64,000 nt of DNA from Salivita marina (GCA_038144425.1 JAYQNS010000003.1:496001-560000); one strand, 5' to 3'; positions 50,746 through 60,332 are shown, numbered from the stretch's first letter. Made by a program: numbers and translations. The notes: generated by a model not told the origin, from the letters alone.

Positions 50746-51920
50746 CCCTAAACGCTCTGACCACCCCGGACCCGGCCCCGTTCCTCGCGTGCATCGATGC
50801 GGTGGCCGCGCAGGCCGATCGGGAGAGCGATCAAAACGAGGCGGCGCGGAGCCTAAGCCCGGGCCTCGCAGCGGCCATGGCGGAGGCCGGGGCCTATCGC
50901 ATGCTCGTACCCCAGGCCCATGGCGGCCTGGAGGTCTCCCCGCAGGTGATGATGGATGCGCTCCGGCGCCTGGCCTATGGCGATGGCGCCGCGGGCTGGT
51001 GCGCCATGATTGGTGCGACTACGGGACTCCTTGCGGCAACCCTACCGGAGGAGACTGCTAACACCATCTTTGCGGATCCTAGGGTCATTCCCTGTGGGGT
51101 CACCGCCCCCATGGGCACTGCGCAGCGCAAGGGCGATGGCTGGACGGTTTCCGGCCGCTGGAGCTTTGCAAGCGCGAGCCCCAACGCCCACTGGCTGGCC
51201 GGGGGCTGCCGACTGGTCGACGAGGCCGGGGCACCCCTGCTCGACAAGCGCGGCTCGCCCGAACAGCGGCTCTTCTTCTTTCGCCAGGAACAGGTGACCC
51301 GGCACGACACTTGGCACGTGAGCGGCCTCTGCGGGACGGGCTCTGGGGATATGTCCGTGGAGGGGCTTGAGCTCGACGAGGCCTTCAGCGTGCCCCTCGG
51401 CGCGGCGCCCCGGGTGCGCACCCCGCTCTACCGCTTCCCCACCTTCGGCCTCCTGGCTCTGGGGGTCGCAAGCGTCGCCATCGGCCTCGGGGAGCGTGCC
51501 CTCGATGAATGGGCGGAGCTGGCGCAGAAGAAGGCGCCCGCCGGGAGCCGGCGCCGCCTTGCGGAGCGGGCCCCGGTGCAGCTGGCCCTGGCCAAGGCGG
51601 AGGCCCAGCTGGCGTCCGCTAGGGCCTTCATGGAGCAGGCCGCGGAGGAGGCCTGGGCCTGCGCAGCCGCTGGGGAGAAGCTCAGCTCGGAGCATCGACG
51701 GCGCCTCCGCCTAGCGGCAAGCCACGGCACCTGGGCGGCCGCAGAAGCTACGGGGGCGGCTTATCACGGCGGCGGCGGCTCGGCGATCTATGCCAAAAGC
51801 CGTCTACAGCGGTGCTTTCGAGATGTAAACGTAACCACACAGCACATCATGGTGGGGGAACCCACCTTTGAGCTCGCGGGCCGGGGGCGGCTCGGCCTAC
51901 CCCTCGGCGGACCCTTCTAG
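50742..51920 (+). CDS. Acyl-CoA dehydrogenase-like flavin monooxygenase
   Basis: 392 residues with an acyl-CoA dehydrogenase N-terminal and middle domain and the C-terminal type-2 domain found in flavin-dependent monooxygenases of the HpaB/HsaA/DszC group (LSPGLAAAMAEAGAYRMLVPQAHGG at the start; TQHIMVGEPTFELAGR at the end). A reduced-flavin-dependent hydroxylation is likely; no reductase is nearby. Convergent with the YqaA-like gene, overlapping by four bases. Confidence 0.82.
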   Translation: MTLNALTTPDPAPFLACIDAVAAQADRESDQNEAARSLSPGLAAAMAEAGAYRMLVPQAHGGLEVSPQVMMDALRRLAYGDGAAGWCAMIGATTGLLAATLPEETANTIFADPRVIPCGVTAPMGTAQRKGDGWTVSGRWSFASASPNAHWLAGGCRLVDEAGAPLLDKRGSPEQRLFFFRQEQVTRHDTWHVSGLCGTGSGDMSVEGLELDEAFSVPLGAAPRVRTPLYRFPTFGLLALGVASVAIGLGERALDEWAELAQKKAPAGSRRRLAERAPVQLALAKAEAQLASARAFMEQAAEEAWACAAAGEKLSSEHRRRLRLAASHGTWAAAEATGAAYHGGGGSAIYAKSRLQRCFRDVNVTTQHIMVGEPTFELAGRGRLGLPLGGPF

Positions 51921-52342
51921 GTCCCCGCCAATCGCTCCGCCGTGGCCAGCACTACGGCGTAACGCCCCCCCTTGCCTAAGGCCAGCCAAAGCGCGGCGCG
52001 GTGCCAGGGCACGCCCATCAGGCCTGCCAATAGGGGCAGGGCGTCTCCTAGCGCCGGCACCCAGGCGAGCACCAAACTCGGCGCCCCAAAACGCTGCACC
52101 CAAAGCCGGAATCGAGCTCGAGGCGCGGCCATGCGCAAGGACAGCCAGCGCCATCGAAGGGCACCGGCCCCCAGCGCCATCATAAGCAGGGCGCCCCCCG
52201 TATTTCCTACCGTAGCTGCGGCCCAGAGAGGAAGCACCGGGCTACCCCCGTGCCAAGCCGCCAAGAGCGCGGCCTCTGAGGGCAGGGGCAGCACCGTCGC
52301 CGCCGCGAAGGCTATGGCAGCCACGGCGGCGAGCGTAAGCAT
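51917..52342 (-). CDS. YqaA-type small membrane protein (DedA/VTT-like)
   Basis: 141 residues with three or four helices. LPLPSEAALLAAW, ATVGNTGGALLMMALG and AWVPALGDALPLLAGLMGVPW match the short YqaA branch of the DedA/VTT superfamily. Membrane homeostasis or lipid handling is inferred from family. It follows the aldehyde dehydrogenase by 9 bases. Confidence 0.82.
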   Translation of the reverse strand: MLTLAAVAAIAFAAATVLPLPSEAALLAAWHGGSPVLPLWAAATVGNTGGALLMMALGAGALRWRWLSLRMAAPRARFRLWVQRFGAPSLVLAWVPALGDALPLLAGLMGVPWHRAALWLALGKGGRYAVVLATAERLAGT

Positions 52343-52351
52343 GAAGGGGCC

Positions 52352-53758
52352 TTACTGCTTGGCGACGTTAATCACCTGGTATTCGGTAAAGGCCGCCAGG
52401 CCCCAAGGGCCGTTTTCGTACCCAATGCCCGACCACTTCACGCCGCCGAAGGGCACATCGGGGGCCAGGTTCATATGCTGGTTGACCCAGGCCGTACCGC
52501 AGTCGAGATCCCGAGCGAGGGCCGCGCCCCGATCGAGGTCTTCAGTCCAGATCGAGCCGCCGAGGCCAAAGTGCGTGCCATTGGCCCGCCCTAGCACCTC
52601 GTCCACGCTCTTGAAGGACATGACCGGCAGGGCCGGGCCGAACTGCTCCTCGTCCACGAGACGCACCCCTTCGGCGACATCCGTGAGGATAGTCGGCGCG
52701 TAGAAGTAGCCTTCATTCGCCAGCGGCTTACCGCCGGCGACGATCTTCGCGCCGTGGCCGCGGGCGTCATCCACCAGCTCGCTCACCCGGTCAAACTGGG
52801 CCCGATTGTTCAGGGGCCCCAGCTCGCTTTCGGCAGCGGAGCCTGGCCCCACCTTTACCCGCTCCGCAATGGCGCCCAGGGCCTCCACCACCGCGGGGAA
52901 GATCGGCTCCTCGACGTAAAGGCGCTTTACCGCTACGCACACCTGACCGCTATTGGCGAAGGCGCTCCAGAACAGCTTTTCCGCAATCTTCTCGGGGTTG
53001 TTATCGGCCAGCACAATGGCAGGATCGTTGCCCCCAAGTTCGAGGGTGACGCGCTTCAGATCCGGCGCCGCGGCAGCCGCGATGTGCTTACCGGTCGCCA
53101 CGGAGCCGGTGAAAGAGATCTTTCGCACCTCGGGATGAGCGCTTAGCCAGCGCCCCAGCTGATCGCCCCCGGAGACCACGTTAAAGACCCCCGGCGGCAG
53201 GGCCTCCCGGAGAGCCTCGCCCAGGGCGAGGCTCGAGAGGGGCGTATAGGGTGAAGGCTTCAGGATAAAGGTGTTACCCGCGAGGAGCGCCGGGGCAATT
53301 TTCCACACCGCCAGGAGCACGGGGAAATTCCAAGGCGTAATCCCTGCCACCACGCCGAGGGGCCGCCTGCGAAGCTCGACGCGGAAATTCTCATCCTCTC
53401 GAAGCAGCTGATCCTCTAACGGGAGGGCCGCGGTGGAGCGAAACCAGAGCGCCGCGCCATAGAGCTCTTCAAGGGCCTTAGCCAGGGGCTTACCCTGCTC
53501 CTGGGTGAGCACGGGGGCAATGGCTTGGGCCTGGGCTTCGATAGCATCGGCGCACTTCAGGAGCGCCGCTCGGCGGGCGTCCCCATCCCCCTGCCAGGTC
53601 GGCAAAGCTGCCTTCGCAGCGCGCACGGCCTGATCCAGCTGGGCCTCGCTGCAATCCGGGCATTCGGCGAAGGGCCGGCCTGTCGCCGGGTCGAGCACGG
53701 ACAGCTGCTGATCACTGCCTACGGCGGCGCCGTTGATGGTCATGGTGAATTGAGACAT
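52352..53758 (-). CDS. NAD(P)-dependent aldehyde dehydrogenase
   Basis: 468 residues of full ALDH length. NAD site ITPWNFPVLLAVWKIAPAL and FTGSVATGK, general base Glu in LELGGND, and nucleophile Cys in NSGQVCVAVKR. Specificity cannot be read with confidence. It belongs to a minus-strand run with a phosphotransferase-like gene and an acyl-CoA ligase, consistent with oxidation of an aldehyde to an acid that is then activated to a CoA ester. Confidence 0.92.
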   Translation of the reverse strand: MSQFTMTINGAAVGSDQQLSVLDPATGRPFAECPDCSEAQLDQAVRAAKAALPTWQGDGDARRAALLKCADAIEAQAQAIAPVLTQEQGKPLAKALEELYGAALWFRSTAALPLEDQLLREDENFRVELRRRPLGVVAGITPWNFPVLLAVWKIAPALLAGNTFILKPSPYTPLSSLALGEALREALPPGVFNVVSGGDQLGRWLSAHPEVRKISFTGSVATGKHIAAAAAPDLKRVTLELGGNDPAIVLADNNPEKIAEKLFWSAFANSGQVCVAVKRLYVEEPIFPAVVEALGAIAERVKVGPGSAAESELGPLNNRAQFDRVSELVDDARGHGAKIVAGGKPLANEGYFYAPTILTDVAEGVRLVDEEQFGPALPVMSFKSVDEVLGRANGTHFGLGGSIWTEDLDRGAALARDLDCGTAWVNQHMNLAPDVPFGGVKWSGIGYENGPWGLAAFTEYQVINVAKQ

Positions 53759-53776
53759 GAGGGGTCGCTCCTGGGT

Positions 53777-54805
53777 TTAGGCCTCGCCCGCGAGAAGGGC
53801 GAGGGCTCGATCAATAAGTGGGGTCATGGAATGGCGCGTCACTTCCCAGAGGGGATCGTCACGCTTACCCCGACGGTGCAGCATGAGATTGAAGCCTGTA
53901 ATCAGGGCGAATTTGTAAGCCGCAAGGGCCCGGTACCAGGCCAGGTCGGCCACGGGCTCGCCCCAAGCGGCCTCGTAGTAGCCGATCAGGGTTTCCGGCT
54001 CGAGGAAAAAGGTGCGCTCGCTGCCGTCGGCCCAGGCGGCCCGGTCGCTGAAGGTGCAGATCCACCCCAAATCGTTCAGGGTTGCGCCGATGCCTGTCAG
54101 CTCGAAATCAATCACGGCCTTCAAATGGCCGTCGAAGTCGCAGAACAAATTAGCGGTTTGGAAATCGCCATGGAACACCCCGATGGGTGCTGCCTCGGGT
54201 ATGCGCTCGAGCAGGGCCTTACGCACCTCCGGCGCCCGCTTAAGCGCCTCCGGATCGGCGGCCCGCTCGAAGAGCGGATCCCAGCGCGCCACATCTTCCT
54301 CGAAGGGAACGGGCGCGCCCAGGTAGGTCAGGGGCTCCCAGGGCACTCGATGGATGCCCGCGAGGGCCGTCATAACTTCCTGGCCAAGGCTTTCGAGTTG
54401 AGCTCGGGAAAGCCCCGCCCCCCACTCCGAGGCGCCCCGGCGCAGGACGTCACCCTCAAGCTGGGGCACCACGAAAAAAGGCCGGTCAAAGAAGCGGAGA
54501 TCCTCCCCTTCCCCGCCGCTCCAACGCACGCTGCAGTGGGGCACGGAGGTGTGATCGAGGGCGTTAAGGACCGTCACCTGGCGAAGCACATCCGCCGTGC
54601 CGCGCCAGTTCACGTTCGGTGGGGGCAGGCGCAAAAACCAGGCTTCTTCCCGTGCTTCGGTGCCCGTCCCCAGGGCTACGCGGTAGCCGTAGGCGAAGCC
54701 CGCGTGCCCGGGCATCTTTTTCACCGCAAAGGCCTTGGCCGCCGGATCGTTGTAGCAATGCTGCACGAAGGGCTGCAGCCGCTGCTCCAGCTCGTCAAGT
54801 TCCAT
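53777..54805 (-). CDS. APH-family phosphotransferase (ACAD10-like)
   Basis: 342 residues of the aminoglycoside phosphotransferase/kinase-like fold used in lipid metabolism. The catalytic loop GVFHGDFQTANLF and the metal-binding AVIDFELTGIG are intact. Family members often accompany acyl-CoA dehydrogenases and may phosphorylate hydroxyacyl substrates. It lies between the aldehyde dehydrogenase and the acyl-CoA ligase. Two more such genes are at 57863 and 59295. Confidence 0.88.
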   Translation of the reverse strand: MELDELEQRLQPFVQHCYNDPAAKAFAVKKMPGHAGFAYGYRVALGTGTEAREEAWFLRLPPPNVNWRGTADVLRQVTVLNALDHTSVPHCSVRWSGGEGEDLRFFDRPFFVVPQLEGDVLRRGASEWGAGLSRAQLESLGQEVMTALAGIHRVPWEPLTYLGAPVPFEEDVARWDPLFERAADPEALKRAPEVRKALLERIPEAAPIGVFHGDFQTANLFCDFDGHLKAVIDFELTGIGATLNDLGWICTFSDRAAWADGSERTFFLEPETLIGYYEAAWGEPVADLAWYRALAAYKFALITGFNLMLHRRGKRDDPLWEVTRHSMTPLIDRALALLAGEA

Positions 54806-54823
54806 CCCCCCCCCTCTTTCTTT

Positions 54824-56370
54824 TTATTCCGGCGCAGGCTCGGGGAATTCATCCCTCAGCACGCGCTTCAAAATTTTCCCCGAAGGGTTCCTCGGGATGC
54901 TGTCCACAAAGCGCACGGCCCGGGGCTGCTTAAAGCGCGCCAGGCGACTCTGGCAATGAGACAGCACTGCCGCTTCCGTCAGTTCGGGGTCGTCGCGCAC
55001 GAGAATGGCCAAGGGCGACTCGCCCCAGCGCGCCGAGGCCATGCCGATCACCGCCGCATCGGCGACCCCCGGGGCACCGAGCAGCACGTTTTCCACCTCA
55101 GCGGGATAAATGTTCTCGCCCCCGGAAATGATCATGTCCTTGATCCGGTCCTGAATATAAACGAACCCGTCTTCGTCCATGATGGCCACCTCTCCGGAGC
55201 GCAGCCAGCCGTCCACCAGCGTTTCTGCCGTGGCATCGGGACGGTTCCAGTATTCACGCATGATGTGCGGTCCGCGGACCCAAACCTCCCCGGCACCCCT
55301 GAGGCGCAGGGAGCGCCGTCGTCCCCTACGATTTTCACGTCGCTGTGAAAGAAGCCGCGCCCCGTGGAACCGACGCGAGTGAGGGCGTTCTCCGAGTCGA
55401 TTAGGCAAGCTGGACCGCAGGTTTCCGTAAGTCCATAGACCTGAAGGATGTCGATGGAGAGCTCAGCGTAGCGCTCGATTAGGGAGACGGGCACGGGCGC
55501 CGCGCCAGACATCATCCAGCGCAGCGCGCCGCGATCGAAGCGCTCAAAGTGCGGCACCTGGAGCATGAAATTGAGCATGGCCGGGACAAGAAGCCCAGTG
55601 GTAACCCGTTCTTCCTCAATGAGCTGCCAGGCTACAGCAGGGTCGAAGCTGCGCATCACAATGCTCGTTACGCCGAGATAAACGCAAAGTGTTCCTGGAG
55701 TGAGGGCACCCACGTGGAAAAGAGGAAGGGCCTGCAGGTAGCGATCCCCGGGGCGCATATCCGCTGTAGCGGCAATGGTGAGCACGCCCCAGAGCGCACT
55801 TTCATGGGTGTGCACGACGCCTTTGGGGAGCCCCGTGGTCCCAGAGGTATACATAATGTATAGCGCGTCCTGGTCCTGCGCCCCTAGCGGTGGCGCCGTC
55901 GGCGCCCCCTTATCTCGGAATGCCGCGTAGTCCTGGGCGCCTGGCACCGCCGATGCGCCCACGGCCAAGAGGCGGGCAAGACCTGTCCGGTCTTCAAAGC
56001 CCACAAGGGTTTCCACCGTATCGGCAAAATCCTCATCGAAGATGAGCGTGGTTGTGCCACTGTCTTGCAGGATGAAGCGGAGCTCCTCGGCAGTAAGACG
56101 CCAATTCAAGGGCACCACCACGGCGCCCAAGCGCGCAATGGCGAAGAAGCTCTCAATAAACTCGGCGCTGTTCATGAGTAGGAGCCCCACCCGATCCCCA
56201 GGTTTGACACCGTCGTCGATCAGCGCATTGGCCAGGCAATGGGCGCGCTCCGCGAGGCTCGCAAAACTCAAGCGAAGGCCCCGAGCCACGTCGAAGACGG
56301 CCTCCCTTTCCGGGTTAAGCGCCGCCCGGCGCGTCAACAAGTCCCCGATGTTGTTGGCAAGTGCTGTCAC
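54824..56370 (-). CDS. Acyl-CoA synthetase/ligase (apparent -1 frame break)
   Basis: AMP-forming ligase of about 515 residues if joined. P-loop MYTSGTTGLPKGV, A5 region YGLTETCG and, after the break, GWLRSGEVAIMDEDGFVYIQ and the final PRNPSGKILKR with the catalytic Lys are all present. The break is at four C (55288-55291); one more base continues GVPG into EVWVRGPHIMREYW. The GTG at 56370 has GGGAGG eight bases upstream and is preferred to the ATG at 56397. Substrate is probably a medium or long fatty acid. Confidence 0.88.
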
Positions 56371-56610
56371 GGTTGATCCCTCCCAAGAACGCCCCATAGG
56401 CGTCTAGTGTGCCCTCTCCCGAGCGAGGAGACGAGGCCCGATCCACCCAAGCCCCCAGAGGCGTAAGAGGAGGAGCTTTTGTCGCGTTTTCGCTCAGCAC
56501 AAAACCTCGACAAGCGCCGAAATTCGCTTATACTGCGCGCACTTAAGCGGCAACTTGGCTCGAGTAGGGGAAGCCACCCGCATCTTAGGGATCTGCCTGA
56601 GTGGGTTTTC

Positions 56611-57582
56611 ATGAGCCAGAAGCAAGATAGCAGCCAGAATTACCGCATCGGAGCCGTTGCCCGCCTCACTGGTATCTCCGTCGATCGACTGCGCGCCTGG
56701 GAGCGGCGCTACGCGGTGGTCGAGACGCGGCGCACCGAGTCCCTCGGCCGCATTTACTCTCGGGACGATGTCGAGCGCCTGACCATGATCAAGCAGCTCG
56801 TGGACCTGGGAAACCCCATTTCCTCCGTAGCCAACCTTTCCGATAGCCAGCTTCGGGAGCGACTCCAACAGGACAATCGTTCCCGCCAACAGGTACAGCA
56901 GTTTGCCACGCGCCCGGTACGGGCAGCGGTTTTAGGGTCTACCCTCGCCGCCTACCTAGACGCCGCCGGAGAGCGACTTGAGGGGTTGAGCCTTATCGGC
57001 GCCTTCCGCAACTACAGTGATTTTGAGCGTGCCCTACCCTCCCTCGCGCCGGACGTCCTGATTCTCGAATATGCGGGCGTCTACGAGGAAACGGTGCAGG
57101 AGGTGACCAGCCTCATGAAGCGCGCGGGTACGCAGCGCGCTGTAGTCGTGGCCGGCTTTGGCCGCCGGGAAGTTTTTGATGCTCTGAAGGCTGAAGGGGC
57201 GATGACTCTGCGCTCCCCGGTTTCGCTGGAGGAGCTTGCCCTGGCCTGCCGTTTCGAAGGCGACGGCGACCCGCAACCGAGCGCCTTTGACGAGGGGCTC
57301 CGGCCGGAGCTCGGGGACGCCATCCCGCCCCGCCGCTTTGACGATGATGACCTAGTGCGCTTGGCAGGCCTGTCTCGTTCCGTTGAATGTGAATGTCCGG
57401 AGCACCTTATTACGTTAATCGGCAGCCTCACCGCCTTCGAGGCCTACAGCGCCAGCTGCAAAAGCCGTAATCCCACGGACGCAGCGCTTCACGCCTACCT
57501 TCATCGCGTCACGGCCCATGCCCGCGCGCTCATGGAGGAAGCGCTGGAAAACGTGGCGGAAGTCGAAGGGATGATCCAGTAA
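56611..57582 (+). CDS. MerR-family regulator with degenerate B12/receiver-like domain
   Basis: About 323 residues. A MerR winged helix (about 8-75, YRIGAVARLTGISVDRLRAWERRY) precedes a Rossmann-like domain (about 100-215) that lacks the cobalamin ExHxxG motif and any clear phospho-acceptor Asp. The C-terminal helical part has CECPEHLITLIGSL and FEAYSASCKSR, with paired cysteines. It resembles the CarH/LitR layout without its cofactor His. It is divergent from the acyl-CoA ligase. Targets unknown. Confidence 0.8.
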   Translation: MSQKQDSSQNYRIGAVARLTGISVDRLRAWERRYAVVETRRTESLGRIYSRDDVERLTMIKQLVDLGNPISSVANLSDSQLRERLQQDNRSRQQVQQFATRPVRAAVLGSTLAAYLDAAGERLEGLSLIGAFRNYSDFERALPSLAPDVLILEYAGVYEETVQEVTSLMKRAGTQRAVVVAGFGRREVFDALKAEGAMTLRSPVSLEELALACRFEGDGDPQPSAFDEGLRPELGDAIPPRRFDDDDLVRLAGLSRSVECECPEHLITLIGSLTAFEAYSASCKSRNPTDAALHAYLHRVTAHARALMEEALENVAEVEGMIQ

Positions 57583-57800
57583 CGAAGGCCATCTGTCATG
57601 GACAGGCGGCAAAACCTGCTCTTTGTCCACCCGACGAACGGCCCCTTGTCCGGGGGTTGACCAGCCTTCGTCCAGGGCGTACATTAGACCCCAGTTGGAC
57701 ATGCCACGCGTGTTCAACTCGGTTTAGGCGTGGGGCGGTTCGACTCTCTCCCCCTCCCCCCTCGATTGCGAACCGTCACGCTTCACACGCCGTTTACCCT

Positions 57801-57826
57801 CCCGCGCCGGCGCAAGCCGGCGCGGG
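57801..57826. repeat. Perfect 11-bp inverted repeat with GCAA loop
   Basis: CCCGCGCCGGC and GCCGGCGCGGG flank GCAA, a GNRA tetraloop on the plus strand, followed by seven A. It lies in the 280-base gap between the convergent MerR gene and a phosphotransferase gene. No T run follows on either strand, so it is not a standard intrinsic terminator. Confidence 0.7.
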
Positions 57827-57862
57827 AAAAAAACGTCCCGTATGGCTTCCTCCGAAACGCTA

Positions 57863-58894
57863 CTAAGGCTTTAGCAAGCTCAAAAGGTCGTATTCAAGTT
57901 CGCCCACGCGCCGGCCACTCATGGCCATGACGATATTTGAGAAGCGACCGTCCAGGTGCGCGGCCGCCTGCCCTGCGAGGCCCAGGCCCCAGCGGTAGGT
58001 GCCCAGCACTTTCCACCAGTGAAAGCGCTCTGGGTCGAAGGTTCCCCCACCGGCTTCATAAGCGGTCACAAAAGGCGCCCGGTCGCCAAAGCCCCCCACT
58101 TCCTTGTCGTCCTCCCCAAAGCGCCAGCAGCGCAGGCACGTCCAGGCTAAGTCCTCAAGGGGATCACCCACCTTAGCCACCTCCCAGTCCAGCACCGCAG
58201 CAAGGCCCTGCTTATCAATGATCACGTTGCCGTTCCGCACATCGCCATGAACGATGGCGAACCCCTCCCCTGCCGGCGGCGCGTGGGTCTCTAGCCAGCG
58301 CTGGGCGTAGCTGAAGATCGGAGATGGCTGGAGCAACTCCCGAAGCTGCTGGTCCGTGCGGGCCAAGGCGTCTTCCACCGGGGAGCCTTCGGGCCGCGCC
58401 AGCGCCGGCGGCGCCAAGGTCGGATCAATGCTGTGGAGCGCCGCAAAAGCCGAGCCGAGCTGGGCGGCGATCCTTTCTCCCGTCCCCTCCGCGGCCACCT
58501 TACGCAGCACGCGCCGGGGTACGGTTTCCCCGACAACGCAATCGCTGACGAAAAGCGGCCCCCCTACCCATTGCGGATCTTCCGTCGCAAAATGGACATG
58601 GGGAACGGGGACGCCCTGGGCTTCCGCGAGGTGAAAGAGCGCAGCCTCCTGGGGGATGGGCAGCAGTTCGATATCCAGGGTGGGCAGATAGGTCACGCAG
58701 TAGCGCCGCCCCTCCCCCCCAGGCTCCGTCGCCGTAAAGAGCACGTTGCCCCGGCGGGCGCCAGCGGAGGTTATAACCAGATCGGAAACGCTTACGGGAC
58801 GGGAAAGCTCAGCTTGAAACACGGCCTCGAGCCCGGCCTTTAGCCGGGCCTCCCGAGCCTGGGCGCTTTCCGGCACCATCCCCGGCTCGTTCAC
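57863..58894 (-). CDS. APH-family phosphotransferase
   Basis: 343 residues. Catalytic loop FAIVHGDVRNGNVI and metal-binding VLDWEVAKVGDPLEDLAW are typical. It overlaps the DUF6285 gene by ATGA, forming phosphotransferase-DUF6285-phosphotransferase. Family members are associated with acyl-CoA metabolism rather than drug resistance in this context. Confidence 0.87.
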   Translation of the reverse strand: MNEPGMVPESAQAREARLKAGLEAVFQAELSRPVSVSDLVITSAGARRGNVLFTATEPGGEGRRYCVTYLPTLDIELLPIPQEAALFHLAEAQGVPVPHVHFATEDPQWVGGPLFVSDCVVGETVPRRVLRKVAAEGTGERIAAQLGSAFAALHSIDPTLAPPALARPEGSPVEDALARTDQQLRELLQPSPIFSYAQRWLETHAPPAGEGFAIVHGDVRNGNVIIDKQGLAAVLDWEVAKVGDPLEDLAWTCLRCWRFGEDDKEVGGFGDRAPFVTAYEAGGGTFDPERFHWWKVLGTYRWGLGLAGQAAAHLDGRFSNIVMAMSGRRVGELEYDLLSLLKP

Positions 58895-59295
58895 GAAGCA
58901 CCTCCCGGCCGCTCCCCAGCGCTGTCATAGCGGTCATACCCGGGACGCAGCACCGCTAGCTTCTCCCGAGCCCCTGCCATCAGCACGGGCCAGGCCGCTT
59001 CATCGAAAGCCGAATCGCCGCCCCGGCGCAGGCGCCGTGCTAGCCGGGCGTTGAGCGTCTCGAGGGCGACCCGGGGCGACCCCTCGGGCACGGGCGTGTC
59101 GAGCAGCGCCGCCAAGCGCACTGCCTCCCGGGAGAGGGCCTCCTCATCACTCAGCTCCCGGCGCACTACGGATAGCAAATTCATGGCCACCCGCGTCCGG
59201 TAGACGAGAGGCCCCTCAAGCTCCGGCCCCACCTCCTCCTCAAGGTAGGTCGCAAGCGCGTCCAAAAGCTCCACCGCCGTCGGGCGATCCTGCAT
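58891..59295 (-). CDS. DUF6285 protein
   Basis: 134 residues, all helical by appearance: RPTAVELLDALATYLEEEVGPEL at the start and RVAMNLLSVVRREL in the middle are typical of DUF6285. Function unknown, but it commonly sits beside APH-family phosphotransferases and acyl-CoA dehydrogenases. It overlaps both flanking phosphotransferase genes (4 bases and 1 base), so the three are very likely translated together and may form a complex. Confidence 0.8.
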   Translation of the reverse strand: MQDRPTAVELLDALATYLEEEVGPELEGPLVYRTRVAMNLLSVVRRELSDEEALSREAVRLAALLDTPVPEGSPRVALETLNARLARRLRRGGDSAFDEAAWPVLMAGAREKLAVLRPGYDRYDSAGERPGGAS

Positions 59296-60332
59296 CAGCC
59301 CTGCCCTCCTTCCAGAAGCTCGAGGGCGGCCTCAGCTCGGCGCACCACGGAGTCTGCAAACTCCGACAGGTCCAGGTCCTCGCGGCTGCCCATGGCCCCA
59401 AGGCGATAGCGCTTATAGACCCCTTCCCCGATGGCGGCGAGGCGCCAGTGGCTGAAGGCACGGTAGTACGCGATGGAGGACAGATCCCGCCCCGTTTTCT
59501 CCGCATAGCGGGCGGCCAGAGCCTCTCGGTCGCCAAAGCCCCCGACGGCCGTCGGTGCCTGATCCCCTTGCCGCGTATCCACCTCGCCCGGTTGCACCCA
59601 AGCGTTCAGGAGGTAGCCCACGTCGGCCAGGGGGTCACCCAGGGTGCAGAGCTCCCAGTCGAGCACGCCCTGAATCTTACCGTCGGCCACGATCATATTC
59701 CCAAGGCGATAGTCACCGTGCACGATGGCCGCCCCCAGCTGCTCCGGAAGCCGCTCCCCCAGGAGGGCTCGCGCTCCGTCCATGGCAGGGATTTCCCGCT
59801 GCTTAGAGTTCTCCCATTGGGTAGTCCAGCGCTTTAGCTGCCGGGCGATGTAGGCTTCCTTTCGGCCTAGGGTGCCTAGGCCTACGGCATCCGGATCGAT
59901 GGCGTGAAGAGCCGCCAGCACGTCGACCACATCGTCGCCTATGGCCGCGCGTGCCTCCGCAGGCAGGTCCCGGGCGCTGTCAGCGTCGTGAAGCACTGTG
60001 CCGTCCACAAAGCTCATGACGTAGAACGGTGCCTCGTTCACCGAAAGGTCTTCGCAAAGGCCCAGGGCCGGGGCCACGGGCACGGCACTGCTCGCGAGGG
60101 CGGAGATGATGCGATGCTCCCGGGCCACGTCGTGGGCGCTCTGGAGCACGTGCCCCAGGGGCGGGCGACGGAGCACAAAGTGCTGCCCTGCGGCGTCGTT
60201 CACCGCGTAGGTGAGATTTGAGTGCCCCCCGGCGATCAGAGAGAAGCCAAAGGGCCCCCGAGCCCCGGGAATGTGCGCTTCAAACCAGGCCGAAACAGCG
60301 TCGCCACGAATCCCCTCGATGCTCTGCGTCAT
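59295..60332 (-). CDS. APH-family phosphotransferase
   Basis: 345 residues from the ATG at 60332, preceded by GGGGAGAGG; an upstream ATG at 60353 is possible. Catalytic loop AIVHGDYRLGNMIV and LDWELCTLGDPLADVGYL are intact. First gene of the phosphotransferase-DUF6285-phosphotransferase run and divergent from a MarR regulator at 60503, its likely controller. Confidence 0.88.
   Translation of the reverse strand: MTQSIEGIRGDAVSAWFEAHIPGARGPFGFSLIAGGHSNLTYAVNDAAGQHFVLRRPPLGHVLQSAHDVAREHRIISALASSAVPVAPALGLCEDLSVNEAPFYVMSFVDGTVLHDADSARDLPAEARAAIGDDVVDVLAALHAIDPDAVGLGTLGRKEAYIARQLKRWTTQWENSKQREIPAMDGARALLGERLPEQLGAAIVHGDYRLGNMIVADGKIQGVLDWELCTLGDPLADVGYLLNAWVQPGEVDTRQGDQAPTAVGGFGDREALAARYAEKTGRDLSSIAYYRAFSHWRLAAIGEGVYKRYRLGAMGSREDLDLSEFADSVVRRAEAALELLEGGQG

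Noticed and set aside
53525..55348. Open frame of 607 codons on the plus strand
   Set aside because: It runs antisense across an aldehyde dehydrogenase, a phosphotransferase and an acyl-CoA ligase, all with intact motifs. Composition and lack of homology mark it as a shadow.
57720..57780. tRNA-like T-loop (GGTTCGACTC) in the gap after the MerR gene
   Set aside because: No matching acceptor, D or anticodon arms could be formed upstream, and the 3' end is a plain C-rich stretch without CCA.
53777..60332. Aminoglycoside resistance genes
   Set aside because: The three APH-fold proteins lie among acyl-CoA genes with DUF6285 and resemble the ACAD10-like lipid branch, not drug-modifying kinases.
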